The notes: generated from the sequence alone by a model not told the origin. Positions 29,923 through 41,205 are shown, counted from the first letter of the stretch. The stretch: 55,420 nt of DNA from Phycisphaerae bacterium (GCA_030448225.1 JAUJNJ010000045.1:1-55420); one strand, 5' to 3'. Made by a program: numbers and translations.

Positions 29923-31210
29923 CTGTACGACGCCGGGGGCGGGGGATGGGTCGGCGGGAGCGGATCGTAAGTCGGCCCTTCGCTCCGCACGGCCAGTTCC
30001 GCCGAGCGACGGATGTCCGGGTCGTCGCTCTTGAGGCCGGCCGCCACCGCGTCGCGCGCCGACGGCCACGTCCGGGTACATCACGAGCAGATTGAACTCG
30101 AAGCGGCCGCCCGATCGCCGGTCCGACTGCTCGGTCGCGACCGGCGAGCGTCGCCAGCCCGCGTTGGTCGCCGCGGCTGACGAGCGCGTCGGCCGCCCGC
30201 TCGGCGTGGCGGCGGTCGTCGAGGAGTTCCGCCAGCCGGTCGGTCGCGCCCGCGTGGTGATACCCTGCGGCGCCATGATCGCCGCCTCGCGGGTGTCGCC
30301 GTCGGCGCTTGCGGGAGTAGTGGGTGATCCACCGCAGGTATCGCTCCGACGGCTTCTTCGCCGCGAGCCCGACCAGCGCCTGCCCGAGTTTCCACCCCCG
30401 CGGCAGCGGGGACCGGGTCGGCGGCGTGCCGCTCCAGCGCCGCCGCGATCGCGCGACCATCTTCTCCGGGGCCTGGTAGAGGTGGAAATGCCGTGCGAGC
30501 GTGTTCATGACGATCGTCACGCGGGCGTCGTCGCCGCCGACGAGGTCCTTCAGCGTCTCGTCGATCACCTCGTCGACGCGCCAGAAGAGGCAAGTCGACG
30601 TGGCGAACGGGTCGCCAACTCGAGCTCTCCGCCAGTCTGCGACCGATCCACGCGCGCGGGCGGCGGCGTCGTCGGTCACCTCGATCGTGAAGCGGGCGAT
30701 GAGTTCCGCAGGTTTCGGCTCGAACGGGCTTGCGACGTGCAGGAGTTCCGCGCGTACTCGCCCGGAGGCAGCGGTTCGATCGCCAATAGCGTACGCAGGG
30801 TTTGCCCGGGCGGGATGGTGACCGTGGACATCCGCTCGACCGCTGCCCGTTCCGCGGCTTCAGCGTGGCCGGCCCCTGCCCGGCGGTCAGGCGGACGGCG
30901 AAGTTGCCCGCTTCGAAATACTTGCCGGGGCCGGTGAACCACGTGCTGATCGGTTGAGCCGCGACGTTCGGCGTGTCGACAAGCAGCACCGGGACGCCCG
31001 CCGGCACGACGTCCTCCGTCGACACGACGCTCTTCGGAGAGGTCCAGGGCCGGTCCGTGCGGTCCGCCGCCAGGCCGCGCACGGGCGTGATCACCCGGAT
31101 CGCTTCTTCACGGGGCGGCTTTGTCGTGGGCAGCAGGGCTTGCGCGAGAAGCGTCGCTTCTGGGCGACGATGGCGACGAGCAGCAAAACGGCCGCGAGGA
31201 CCCCGCGCAC
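29919..31210 (-). CDS. Membrane-anchored protein of unknown function (several frame changes)
   Basis: About 430 residues. GTG 31210 with AAAGGGGG upstream starts a hydrophobic segment (RGVLAAVLLLVAIVAQ), probably a signal anchor. The mature part reads IRVITPVRGLAADRTDRPWT, VPAGVPVLLVDTPNVAAQPI, STWFTGPGKYFEAGNFAVRL, VERMSTVTIPPGQTLRTLLA, DETLKDLVGGDDARVTIVMN and HEAT-like SDDPDIRRSAELAVRSE near the end. At least four frame changes occur between 30080 and 31180. It begins 36 bases after the leuD stop, and its own stop overlaps the next gene (ATGA). The family is not recognised. Confidence 0.6.
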
Positions 31211-31245
31211 GTGTTGCCCCCTTTGCAGATGTCGGGCGGCGAGTG

Positions 31246-31790
31246 CTACCAGCATCCCTGCTTCCTGGCGTAGTTGGAACACGCCGCCGGCCTCGATGAT
31301 CGGCAGCACGTCGCCGAGCGGCTTGGCATGTCTCGCCCTTGGTCCTGTTCGTGACGGTGGCGGCCTTGAGGTCGATCAGCAGTTCGTCCCCGGTGCGGAC
31401 CTTGCCGACGAGCGTCTCCGGTCGACCCGAACGGGATCAGGTGACCGCCGTTGACACTGTTGCGGAAGAAGATGCGGGCGTAGAACTCGGCGATCACCGC
31501 ACGCCGGCACTCGGCCAGCGCCGGCGCGCGTGCTCGCGGCTGGAGCCGGAGCCGAAGTTCTTGCCGCCGATCACGATCGTGAAGTCGCTCTTGAACTCGT
31601 TCTCGCGGACGAATGGCATCCTGCGGCAGGTCGCGCTGGCCGTCGGGCACGCTCGTCAGCCGCGTACATGCCGAAGAACAGTGCTCGTCGGGGAGCGACG
31701 GGGTTGAACGACAGGTAATGCGCGGGGATGATCTGGTCCGTGTCGATGTTGTCGCCGAGCACGTACCTTGCCGCTGATCGTCTCTTGCAT
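31246..31790 (-). CDS. leuD: 3-isopropylmalate dehydratase small subunit, frames broken
   Basis: LeuD is the swivel-domain subunit of isopropylmalate isomerase in leucine synthesis. ATG 31790 starts MQETISGKV, then LGDNIDTDQIIPAHYLSFNP, a region around 31540-31570 that reads VIGGKNFGSGSSREHAPALA when frames are joined, AVIAEFYARIFFRNSVNGGH and the end IIEAGGVFNYARKQGCW. At least five single-base changes are needed. LeuC is not in the window. The gene heads a minus-strand run with two unknown genes. Confidence 0.85.
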
Positions 31791-31800
31791 AGCGTCTTGG

Positions 31801-32610
31801 GTGGACGCGGCCTATGGGGGAACGCGGGCGGCCGGAAGCAGGTCCACCCACCGGTTCAGCCGCGCGCACGCGGACGCCAAGACGCGGTTCTTCGAGCGCG
31901 TCGAGCACCACGTCCGCTACCGGCCCGGCTATCCGCCCGGCGTGGTGGACGTGCTGCGGCGGGCGGCGGGGCTGACGCCGACCTGGGCGGTGGCGGACGT
32001 GGGGGCGGCACGGGGATCTCGGCCGAGCTGTTCCTCGCCATCGGCAACACCGTCTACGCCGTCGAGGCGAACCCCGACATGCTCGCCGCGGCAAAACGGG
32101 CGCACGGCGCAACCCACGGTTCCACCCGGTCGCCGCCTCGGCGGAGGGGACGGGGCTGTCGGCCGCGTCGATCGACCTCGTCTCCACGCGCAGGCGTTCC
32201 ACTGGCTCGACGGCCCGCGGCCGCCCGGGAGTTCCGGCAGATCGCCAAGCGGGCGGGTGGGTGGCCGTCGTCTGGAACGAGCACGCGCGGGCGGGGTCAC
32301 CGTTCTCGAGGCGTACGACGAGATGCTTCCACCTACGGCACCGACTACGCAAGCGTCTCGGCGCGCATCACCACGGCCGACGACTTCGCCCGCCTGTTCG
32401 GCGGCGTTCGAGCGGTTCGTCGTCCCCAACGCAAACGTTCGACCTCGACGGCCTGCGCGGCCGGCTGCTGTCGTCGTCGTACGTGCCGCTGCCGGGCCAC
32501 CTGAACCACGCGCGCTGCTGGCCGGCATCGACGCCCTGTTCCGCCGCTTCGCCGTCAACGGCCACGTCGCGTTCGAGTACGACACGGAGATCTTCCTCGG
32601 CCGGCTGTGA
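31801..32610 (+). CDS. SAM-dependent methyltransferase, frames broken
   Basis: About 260 residues, class I fold of the YcgJ/UbiE-like group. Joined frames give TRFFERVEHHVRYRPGYPPG, motif I as AVADVGxGTGISAELFLAIG, YAVEANPDMLAAAKRAHGA, LHAQAFHWLD, AKRAGWVAVVWNEHARAG, DGLRGRLLSSSYVPLPGH and a clean C-terminus HVAFEYDTEIFLGRL. There are six or more frame changes between 32005 and 32520. GTG 31801 is only ten bases from the divergent leuD start, so the true start is probably further in, near 31850. The substrate is unknown. Confidence 0.75.
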   Translation: MDAAYGGTRAAGSRSTHRFSRAHADAKTRFFERVEHHVRYRPGYPPGVVDVLRRAAGLTPTWAVADVGAARGSRPSCSSPSATPSTPSRRTPTCSPRQNGRTAQPTVPPGRRLGGGDGAVGRVDRPRLHAQAFHWLDGPRPPGSSGRSPSGRVGGRRLERARAGGVTVLEAYDEMLPPTAPTTQASRRASPRPTTSPACSAAFERFVVPNANVRPRRPARPAAVVVVRAAAGPPEPRALLAGIDALFRRFAVNGHVAFEYDTEIFLGRL

Positions 32611-32867
32611 GGGGAGGAACGGACCGTAGATGACGCGGATGACGTGGAGGAGCGGACCCCCACCAGACGCTTCCTCGCCGCGTCTTCGGCTGCGAGCTTT
32701 GCGTCACTACGAGGATGCGCTTGGTCTCTCTCCGCGTCTCCGTTGCTTTCTTCGTCCCGGCGTTCGTTCGAAACCGCTTGGTGTCGCGGTCGTCGACACC
32801 GCGAATTCGCTGAACCGGCGGTCGGGCGTGGATGTAGGAACAAGAGTCTTCCACCAAAGGAACGCCG

Positions 32868-33275
32868 ATGACCGCCGCCGCCGGGTTGAGCAGCGTGCTC
32901 TTGGGGATCGCCATGCGTACCTCTGCGTGCGCGACCTCGCTGCCACGGCCGCGTTCTACCGCGAGCAGTTGGGCTTCGCGTGCGACCGGTTCTACGGCCA
33001 GCCGCCGTCGTTCTGCATGCGCGCGGCGACGGCCTGACGATCATGCTCAGCCAGGTTGAGGACCCGGCGAGCGTCCGGCCCAACGCCGACGGCGCCGCCG
33101 TGGGATGCGTACGTCTGGGTGAGCGACGTCGAGTCGCTGTTCCGGGAACTGCGGGCGAAGGACGTCCGGATCGTCTACGAGCCCTCGGTGACGTTCTACG
33201 ACGTGAAGGAGTTCGCCCATCGCCGACCCGGACGGCTACGTGATCGCGTTCGGTCAGGACCGGGCCGGGCGATGA
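32868..33275 (+). CDS. VOC (glyoxalase/bleomycin-resistance-like) protein
   Basis: About 135 residues. ATG 32868 with AAAGGAA upstream. Joined frames read AYLCVRDLAATAAFYREQLG, FYGQPPSFCM, GDGLTIMLSQVEDPASVRPN, AYVWVSDVESLFRELRAKDV and IADPDGYVIAFGQD: two beta-alpha-beta-beta-beta modules and the DPDGYVIAF end motif. Frame changes lie near 32912, 33022, 33098 and 33218. Possible roles are a metal-dependent lyase, a dioxygenase or drug binding; nothing points to one. The stretch 32611-32867 upstream holds ATGACGCGGATGACG repeat-like sequence and no gene. Confidence 0.8.
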
Positions 33276-33398
33276 GAAGGCCGGCGCGTCGCGATGGGAC
33301 GTCGACGGGTGATTGGCGGATGTCGCTCGAAGACGTGATGATCGAGATGAAGCGACGCAGCATCTTCGGAGTGCCCGAAGGCCTTTGGGAGGAGTTGA

Positions 33399-34157
33399 GT
33401 GATTCGGTTTCTTCGACGTGGGGTCTCTTGGCCGTCTGTGTCGGCGCGCCGGCCAGATGCGTTCGACGCCACGGCGCGCCTGCGCCGCGGCCGGCGCGCC
33501 TCGCCACGCGCCCGGCGGCGCCACGCGCCCGGGCCGCACGCCGCCGCCACGCGCCCGGCCGCGTGTCCCGCGGCGGCGGCCACGCGCCCTGCCGCACCCG
33601 CGGCGACGCCCGGCGAGGCGCTCGCACGATCGATGCAGGCGATGGCCGACATCGACGAGGCGGCATACCGCCGCGCCACGGTCATCGAATCCCCCACAGG
33701 GTATTCCGACGCATACACGCGAATGATGTTCGCGTCGTACCGACTCCGCCGAGCCGTGCGCGAGCACGGGGTGACGGGCAGGCGCGTCCGCGACGCAGGG
33801 TGGGACCGCGACCAGACCCTGTCCTCCGGCGTTATCGAGCCGATGCCCGAGGCGCAGTGGGGAACAGCGCGGGACGCGATCGGCAAGCTGGAATGGAAGA
33901 TCGACGGCGATGTCGCGGAACCGGTCGGGGCGCGCCGTGGCTCGAAGGGGGTTCGCACGGCAAGCGGTCCTTCCGACGCGTCGGCGGCGGGTGGACGATG
34001 TCCTGAGCGACCCGGTGGACACCGCGCCGGTGGAACGCCTGCGGTGTTCGCGCGCGGTGGTCCGACGCTGCATCCTCGACGCGACGACGGAGAAGGTGAA
34101 CGCCGGCGACCACCGGACGATCCTCGGGCGGTGAACGACTTCCTCGACGACGGCTGA
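33399..34157 (+). CDS. Secreted low-complexity protein of unknown function
   Basis: About 250 residues. GTG 33399 follows GGGAGGAG. IRFLRRG and, after a frame change near 33420, LLAVCVGAPA make a signal peptide. Next is a Thr/Arg/Pro/Ala tract coded by repeated GCCACGCGCCC (ATRPAA units, 33490-33610). The C-terminal half is more ordered: EALARSMQAMADIDEAAYRR, GYSDAYTRMMFASYRLRRAV, AQWGTARDAIGKLEWKIDGD. Two more frame changes near 33935 and 34005 lead to TTEKVNAGDHRTI and NDFLDDG at the end. The function is not recognised. Confidence 0.55.
   Translation: MIRFLRRGVSWPSVSARRPDAFDATARLRRGRRASPRARRRHAPGPHAAATRPAACPAAAATRPAAPAATPGEALARSMQAMADIDEAAYRRATVIESPTGYSDAYTRMMFASYRLRRAVREHGVTGRRVRDAGWDRDQTLSSGVIEPMPEAQWGTARDAIGKLEWKIDGDVAEPVGARRGSKGVRTASGPSDASAAGGRCPERPGGHRAGGTPAVFARGGPTLHPRRDDGEGERRRPPDDPRAVNDFLDDG
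33490..33612. repeat. GCCACGCGCCC tandem-like repeats (ATRPAA linker)
   Basis: Five or so degenerate copies of GGCGCCACGCGCCCGGCC encode Ala-Thr-Arg-Pro-Ala units directly after the signal peptide of the secreted protein. This is typical of a disordered spacer. Confidence 0.6.
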
Positions 34158-34249
34158 AAAGCAGCCGTCCGGATTGAGTCAGGCAGTGCCCGCCGTAGAC
34201 GGTGTGGAACACGACCAGGTTGGCCCCTCCGACCGTCACTGCGAACGTG

Positions 34250-37200
34250 ATGGAGATCATTCGTTGGCCTCCGATCGGCAGAGCCACGGGTTTACGAGCA
34301 ACTCCTCGGCCGACGTTCCTCCTCGTCCTGCTCCCTGTCCCTGACGAGCCGCAGTCGGTGCGACGCCGCCGACGCCGCTCCGGCTCGAGGGAAGCGAGTT
34401 CTTCGAGACGAAGGTCCGCCCGCTCCTCGCCGAGCGGTGCTACGCGTGCCATTCCGAGTCGGCCGGGCTAAAGCTGAAGGGGAACCTCCGCCTCGACGTG
34501 CCTGCCGGCATCCTCGCCGGCGGCGACAGCGGGCCGGCCGTGCTGGCGGGGAAGCCGACGAGAGCCGGCTGATCCGTGCGATCCGCTACGAGCACGTCGA
34601 ACTGCAGATGCCGCCGAACAGCATGCTGCTGGACGGCGAGCGACGCTCGGCGAAGGAGATGGCACCCTGATCCGCTGGCGGCCTGCACCACCAGCAGCGA
34701 TGGCCGACCTCGGCCGGCGGCGTCGAACACCGAGCGGCGTTCGCCTGGAACTGCACGCTACGTGAAGAACGCCGAGCAAGCGCTGGACAAGGCATCGACC
34801 TTCTTCGCCTGGCTCGAGCAGGGCGGCCTCGCCGAAGGCCTGCTGATCGCCGCCCTACCTGCTGCGCGGCACGATCGGCATCGTCTCGACGCCGACGACA
34901 CGTCGAGGCGCTGGACGTGGCGCCTGCTCAGCCGCTGGAGAAGCTCGTCGACCGCCTGCTGGCGTCCGAGCATCGGCGAGCTGGGCGCGCTACTGGCTCG
35001 ACCTCGTCCGCTACGCCGACTCGTACGGCCACGAGTTCGACTACCCGATCCGCAAGCGCTCGAGCAGTACCTGCACTACGTCGTGCGGGCCTCAACGCCG
35101 ACCTGCCGTACGACCGATTCGTCACCGAGCACCTCGCCGGCGACTTGCTGCCGAAGCCTACCTACACCGGCCTCGAACGAGTCGATCCTCGCCACCGGGT
35201 TCTGGTTCTTCGGCGAGCAGGTGCACGCGCCGGTCGACGTCCGTCTGCACCAGGCCGCGACTGGATCGACAACCAAATCGACGTTTTCGGCAAGACGTTC
35301 CTCGGCCTCACGATCGCCTGCGCCCGCTGCCACGACCACAAGTTCGACGCGATCGCCACGAAGGACTACTACCAAGTTCTTCCGGCGTGCTCGAGAGCAC
35401 GCGGCTACAGCATCGCCTACCTTGACCCGCACGGCCGCAATGGCGGCACGGCCCGCAGATGCTGCCGCGCGACATCGAGTTCCGCGCCGCGTTCGCCCGG
35501 TCGCTCCCCGCCGACGCCAAGGCGGCCGGCGACACCTTCGCGCAATACCTCCTCACCTCGCGCGACCTGCTGATCGACCCGCCGCGCCGTCGAAAGGCGA
35601 CGTCGCGTTCGAGGACTTCGAAAAAGACCGACTACGAAGGCTGGACCGTCGAGGGCACCGCGTTCGGCTCCGGCCCCAAGAAGAGCCTGAACTTCTTCGC
35701 CTATCAGGGCGACGTCGGCCAGCCGGCGAGCGGTTCGTCAACCGCACAACGGCGACGACCGCCACACCGGCAAGCTCACGAGCCGGCCGTTCACGATCGA
35801 GCGGCGGTTCGTCCGCCTGCTGATCGGCGGCGGCTCGCACGCGGGGCGGACGTGCGTGAACGTCGTCGTCGACGGCAAGCTGGTCCGCACGATCACCGGA
35901 CGCGACGAGAACCGCATGCGGCCCACGCTCGACCTGTCCGCCCTGAAGGGTCAGCGAGCGCGCATCGAGATCGTCGACGCCGAGCCCGGATCGTGGGGGC
36001 AACATCGGCGTCGACCAGATCGTCTTCACCGACCGCGACGCCCCGGGCACCGCCGTCGCCGGGGCGCGGCGAGTTGGGCACCGTGCGGCGGCGGCCGTCG
36101 CGGCGGGGCGGAAGCTCGACCCGAAGATCCTGCGCGACTGTCCGAACTGATGACGAACGACGATCTGCGCAAGTCGCCGACACCCGCTACGAACGTGGGC
36201 GGCCCTCGCCCGCCATCGCGAGCCGGGCACGCTGGCGAAAGGCGGCGGCGGATCTCGCGGCGAAGGCGAAGTCGGACGCGGCGGCGTGGGCGTCGGCGGC
36301 CGTCTTCGCGGACTTCGACGGCCCGACCTATGGCGACTGGTCCGCCACCGGCCACGCGTTCGGCGACGGGCCCACGCGGAGCGGGCGATGTCGACGTGGC
36401 CGCCGCCGATTCCAGTCGGCCCGCCTCGCCACCTTGTCGCCCACAGTGGGGCGGGGGCGCGAAGATCTCCCGCGGCGTGCTTCGGTCGCCGAGCTTCGTG
36501 ATCGAGAAGAAGCACGTCCTCTATCGCCTCGCCGGCCGCGACGCCCAGGTGCGCCTCGTCGTCGACGGCTACGCGATGGACGAGTTCAACCCACTCCTCT
36601 TCGAGGGGCTCCGCTTCGACGTGAAGACCGGCGGCCACTTCCGCTGGCACCAGCAGGTCGCGACGAGGTACCTCGGCCACCACGCCCACATCGAGATCGT
36701 CGACGACGGCGACGGGTGGGCCGCGATCGACGATCCGCTTCTCCGACGACGGCCTCCCCGCGCGCCGAACGTGCGCTGGCGGCACGACCGACGGGCGACG
36801 AAGGCGCGACCCGCTCGGCGGAATCGCTGGCGCCGCATACGGAACGTCGTCGCGCAGGCCATCGAGCCGCGGGAAGACCGGCACGGCCGACGCGACGGAC
36901 GCGCCGCTACTCGACGTCGCGCTGCAAGTCGATCTGCTCGACGACGCCGCCCACGAGGGCCCGGCGCGCGCGGCACGGACGGAGATCAACGACTCGCCGG
37001 CCTGCTCGAGCCGCAGCGGGCGTTCGCCGCCGACGGCGACGGCGTCGACAGGCCGCGTCTTCATCCGCGGCAGCCCGAAGAACCTCGGCGACCCCGTCCC
37101 GCGCCGGTTCCTCGCCGCGATCGGCGGCGACGAAGCCGTTCACCGGCGGCGGCCGACTCGATCCCTGGCGCGTCACGTGGTCGATCCGACGAACCCGCTG

Positions 37201-38086
37201 ACGAGCCGCGTGATGGCCAACCGCGTGGCACCACCAGCTCGGACATTCCTCGTGGCGGATGGTCGACGACTTCGGCGTGATGGGCGAGCGCCGACGCACC
37301 CGCAGCTTCTCGATCACCTCGCGACGCAGTTCGTGGAGAACGGCTGGTCGGTCAAGAAACTCATCCGCTCGATCGTCCTCGCGCACGTACGCCGCTGTCG
37401 ACGCTGACTGCCGCGTCGCGAAGTCGACCCGAAGAACGAACTGCTCCAGCACGCGCGTCCGCCGGCTTCAGGCCGAGACGGTGCGCGACGCGATTCTCGC
37501 CGTCTCCGGTCGGCTCGACCGCACGGTCGGCGGCGCGCTTGTCGACACGCACACGACGTCGTTCATGGAGGGCCGCGGCCGCCCGACCAGCGGCCCGCTC
37601 GACGGCAACGGCGCAGTCGGCGACGCGCGTCCGCCGCCTTCGCCGCCGACATGCTCGCGTTCGACGCCCCGATCCCGTTCAGCACGATGGGCCACCGCGG
37701 CGTCAGCAACGTCCCCCGCAGGCCCTGATCCTGATGAACGACCCGTTCGTCGCCCAACAGGCGGCCCTGGGGCGAAGCGCACACTCAAACCCAAAGAACC
37801 CGACGCCCGAGCCGCCGCATCGACGCCATGTACCGCACCGCCTTCGCCCGTCCCCCCACGCCGCGGGAAACGGCCGAAGCCGTCGCGTTCCTGAAGCAGC
37901 AGGGGGCGGCGTACGATCTGAACGACGAGGCGGCGAAGTCGGACTTGCGCGTGTGGACGGATCTCGCCGCACGTGCTGATGAACGTGAAGGAATTTATAT
38001 TCTTGGAGAAGTCGAGATGTCGGGCACGCATGCGACTTCCAGAGCGTTCTGATTCTCACCAACTCCGGCGGGAAGGTGCCGCATGA
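34250..38086 (+). CDS. PSD1-type planctomycete cytochrome c protein (PSCyt1, DUF1549, DUF1553), frames broken
   Basis: Exported protein of about 1,270 residues. After a hydrophobic leader (PTFLLVLLPV), SEFFETKVRPLLAERCYACH carries the heme-like CxxCH of the PSCyt1 domain. DUF1549 follows (YWLDLVRYADSYGHEFDYPI, DNQIDVFGKTFLGLTIACAR, CHDHKFDAIATKDYYQ with a second CxxCH). Two related beta-sandwich modules come next (FEDFEKTDYEGWTVEGTAFG; FADFDGPTYGDWSATGHAFG), then DUF1553 (RVMANRVWHH, THPQLLDHLATQFVENGWSV, HRGVSNVPAQALILMNDPF, LMNVKEFIFLEK). There are about twenty frame changes. The stop (TGA 38084-38086) overlaps the start of the next small gene (ATGA). Biochemical role unsettled; such proteins are abundant in Planctomycetota, usually beside DUF1501 genes. 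Confidence 0.88.
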
Positions 38087-38333
38087 AGCCAGCTCACAAT
38101 GACGTTGGCGTACAGCCGCCTCCGATGTGATTCAGGAGGTCATCGCCGCGGTAGAGAAGGATGCGGAGTACCTCTACGAAGTAGATTTCACCCTGCAGCG
38201 GCGGCGGGCGATAGAACAAGTTCAGCTCATGTACCATTCTCGCGGCATGTCGAGCGAGGACTTTCACCGGTTGACGTTCCAAGAGAAGGCCGAGTTATCG
38301 AGCCGACCCGTTCCGCTCTCGTTCTACTCATGA
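38083..38333 (+). CDS. Small unknown protein between PSD1 and DUF1501 genes
   Basis: About 83 residues. ATG 38083 overlaps the PSD1 stop (ATGA) and has GGAAGG seven bases upstream. It reads MKPAHNDVGVQPP, loses one base near 38122, then continues as VIQEVIAAVEKDAEYLYEVD, FTLQRRRAIEQVQLMYHSRG, MSSEDFHRLTFQEKAELSSR. It is mostly helical, charged and without a signal peptide. The GC content is about 52 %, far below its neighbours. The C-terminal part alone could start at GTG 38127. I know no family for it. Confidence 0.6.
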
Positions 38334-38401
38334 CCGTGGAAGGTCGAGGCATGTCTTTTCATCACATGCCGCGAGGCAGGATCCGAGCCGGAGCCGTTTA
38401 C

Positions 38402-39842
38402 ATGCACCACTGCGGTCGATTCAACAAGCCCGCCCTCACGCGGCCGGAGCTGCGCGGTGCCGCCAGCGGGTTCGGCTCGGTCGCGGCGGCAGCTGCTGTC
38501 GGACAAGGCGTTCGCGTCGTCGGCCGCCTCGGGCGGGCACGTGGTGTTGTGCCGCCGGTGGCGGGTGGATCGGGGATGACGCCGCGGGCGGACACATCCC
38601 GGCGAGGCGAAGAGCATCATCTTCCTCTACATGGACGGCGGGCCGTCGCAGGTCGACACGTTCGACCCAAGTCGCGCCTCACGGCCGGCGAAGCCGTTCA
38701 AGATGAAGATGGAGCCGACGCAGTTCAACGACACCGACCTCGCTCGCCAGCCCGTGGACCTTCCGCCAGTACGGCCAGAGCGGCATCCCGGTGAGCGATT
38801 TGTTCCCCACGTCGCCACGTGCGCCGACGATTGTACGTCGTCGCGCTCGATGACGAGCAACTTCTCCGAGCACCGCCGCCAACTACTTCCTGCACACCGC
38901 ACCGGCCTGCAGGGCCGGCCGAGCATGGGCGCGTGGGTGAGCTACGGCCCTCGGCAGCGAGTGCCAGAACTGCCCGGCTTCGTCGTGCTCAACGGCGGGC
39001 TGATCCCGCCGGGCGGGCTCGATAACTTCAACAGCGGCTTTTTGCCGCCGTCGTACCAGGGGTCGATCTTCAAGCCGACGAAAGCCGGTGGCGAACATCC
39101 GCCCGCTGGAGTCGAGCGAGCGGCTGCAGGAAAAGCTCGCGGCTGATGCGCAAGCTCGACGCGCCCGCCTCGCCCCGCGGGCGGCGGCCCGCTCGGGCGC
39201 GATCGAGGCGGCGATCTCGAACTACGAACTGGCGTTCAAGATGCAGTCGGCGGTTCCCGAACTGATGGAACTGTCCGGTGAAGGCGAGGCGACGAAGGCG
39301 GCTCTACGGCGTCGACTCGCCCGACCCTAAGACGCAGACGCGCGCGCGCAGTGACCATCGCCCGCCGCCTCGTCGAGCCGCGGCGTCCGGTTCGTCGAGC
39401 CACCTGCCCGGACGCCGCCGACGACCGGTGGGACCAGCACAGCGCGCTGAAGAAGGCCACGCCGACAACGCCCCGCGCGACCAGCCGACCAGCCGGGCTG
39501 CTGAAGGACTCCTCAGAGCTGCGGCCTGCTCGACAGCACGCTCGTCGTCTGGGCCGGCGAGTTCGGGCCGCACGCCGTTCGCGCAGGTCCGACGGCCGCG
39601 ACCACAACCTGTTCGGCTACTCGATCTGGCTCGCCGGCGGCGGCATCAAGGGGCACGGTCTACGGCCAGACGGACGAGTACGGCTACAAGGTCGTCGACG
39701 GCAAGTGCCAGATCCACGACCTGCACGCCACGATGCTCCACCTGCTCGGCGTCCACCACGAGCAGCAGACCTTCCGCTTCGGTGGCCGCGACATGCGCTC
39801 ACCGACGTCCACGGCGAACTCATACGCCCAATTTTGGCGTAG
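38402..39842 (+). CDS. DUF1501 protein (sulfatase-like fold), frames broken
   Basis: About 480 residues. ATG 38402 opens [20 protein letters not shown] and a hydrophobic segment GFGSVALAALLSD, similar to the Tat-type leader of DUF1501 proteins. Then [19 protein letters not shown] (metal-site-like DGGPSQ), [95 protein letters not shown] and the end [20 protein letters not shown]. There are about fifteen single-base changes. The alkaline-phosphatase/sulfatase-like core suggests a hydrolase, not proven. Pairing with the PSD1 gene is the rule in this phylum. Confidence 0.87.
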
Positions 39843-40225
39843 CGCGCGGTGCCCGGCATCCGGCAGGGCGCGGCGAGCGGGACGTCGGTGCCGTCGCCGC
39901 CCGCGACTCTGCATCAGGAGACGCGGCCGTGCAGAAGCGACGGGGCGGCGCGCCGTGTGAACGGTCCTTTACTGGTAGTTATGATTGGGCGTCGGGTCGA
40001 CGTGCAAGCGAGTCGCATGAGGATCTTGCGGCCGGCGCTACCACCGCACGTAGGCGTCGCAACTGCACTGCGGCCGAGGCGTCATCGACTGCATGTAGGA
40101 CATCTCATTGTGCCGGCGGGTCTCGTGCCCTCGTCCGTGTGACCAGCGGAGAGGGAGGCGGCGACTCCGCGACCGGGGTGATCTCCTCGACGAATCGGGC
40201 TGCGGCTCCGCCCGCGGCTTACCTG
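39843..40225. other. Gene-free 383-bp region between DUF1501 and tilS
   Basis: No protein-like frame is seen. The 15-base GTAGGCGTCGCAACT near 40050 recurs as CAGGCGTCGCAACTAC near 41442, on the other side of tilS, as a short direct repeat. Nothing else is recognised. Confidence 0.45.
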
Positions 40226-41205
40226 ATGACTCACCCCTCCGGCAAACCCGATCCGGCCACGGATTGCCGCGGTTCCCGACGGCCTCGCCGCCGCCGCCGC
40301 CGTGCCGGGGGCGGTGGGGGTCAGCGGCGGGCGGACAGCGTGCTGTTGCTGCTCCTCGCGGGCGGCCGCGGCGGGCCGGCGTTGCACGTCGTGCACCTCG
40401 ACCACGGCGCGCGGCGACCGGGGCGGCCGACGCGGCGTTCGTGCGCGACCTGGCGCGCGCACGGCGTGGCGGCCACCGTCGCCCTGCGCGACGTGGAGCC
40501 GACGCTGGCCGCGCGGCCGGCGAACGCGTCGTCGCAGCACCGGGCGTGCCGGCTGGCGCTGTTCCGCCGCGCGCCGCCGAGCACGCGGCCGGCCGGCGTG
40601 ATCCTCGCCCACCACGCCGACGACGTCGCGAGACAGTCCTGCACCGCCTGCTCCGCGGGTCGGGGCCGGCGGGGCTGGCCGGGATCGCACGGCGGGGAGT
40701 CGTCGGCGGGCTGACGATCCTGCGCCCGCTGCTCGGCGTACGCCGCGCGGCGCTCCGCGCGTTCCTCGCGGCCGGCGGGCACGCCTGGCGGGAGGACGCG
40801 AGCAACGCGACCGACCGTTACGGCCGGAACCGCCTCCGCAAGACCCTGCACGGGCAACCCGACCTCACCCACGCGCTGCTGCGCCTCGGCGCCGCCTGCG
40901 GCCGAGTTCGCGATTGGACGCAAGTCGCCGCTCCGACGCTCGGGACGACGTTCCCGGCAGGCCAACTCGCGAACCTCCCGCCGATCCTCGCCCGCGCCTC
41001 GGCCGCCCGCTGGCTGGCGGCGGGGGGCGTTCCGCCGGACGAACTCGATCCCGCCGTCGTCGCCCGCCTCATCGAGATGGCGAGCGACGCCGCCGCCCCG
41101 CCCCGCCGGCACTTCCCCGGCGGGGTGCTGGTGCGGCGGCAGCGGGGGGAGATGCTTGTCGAGTCAGCGACGGGCGACGAAGCGGCGGGGGCGCGGGGGG
41201 AATGA
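40226..41205 (+). CDS. tilS: tRNA(Ile)-lysidine synthetase, frames broken
   Basis: TilS adds lysine to C34 of tRNA-Ile2 (CAU anticodon), changing its reading from AUG to AUA. About 325 residues. ATG 40226 leads to VPGAVGVSGGADSVLLLLL with the PP-loop SGGADS near 40325, LHVVHLDHGARG, VILAHHADDVAETVLHRLLR, the GLAGIARRGVVGGLTILRPLL stretch, NATDRYGRNRLRK, and a clean C-terminal half rich in Ala. Frame changes cluster between 40260 and 40640; the last 550 bases are clean. Essential where tRNA-Ile2 is used, so the breaks are probably sequence errors. Confidence 0.87.
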
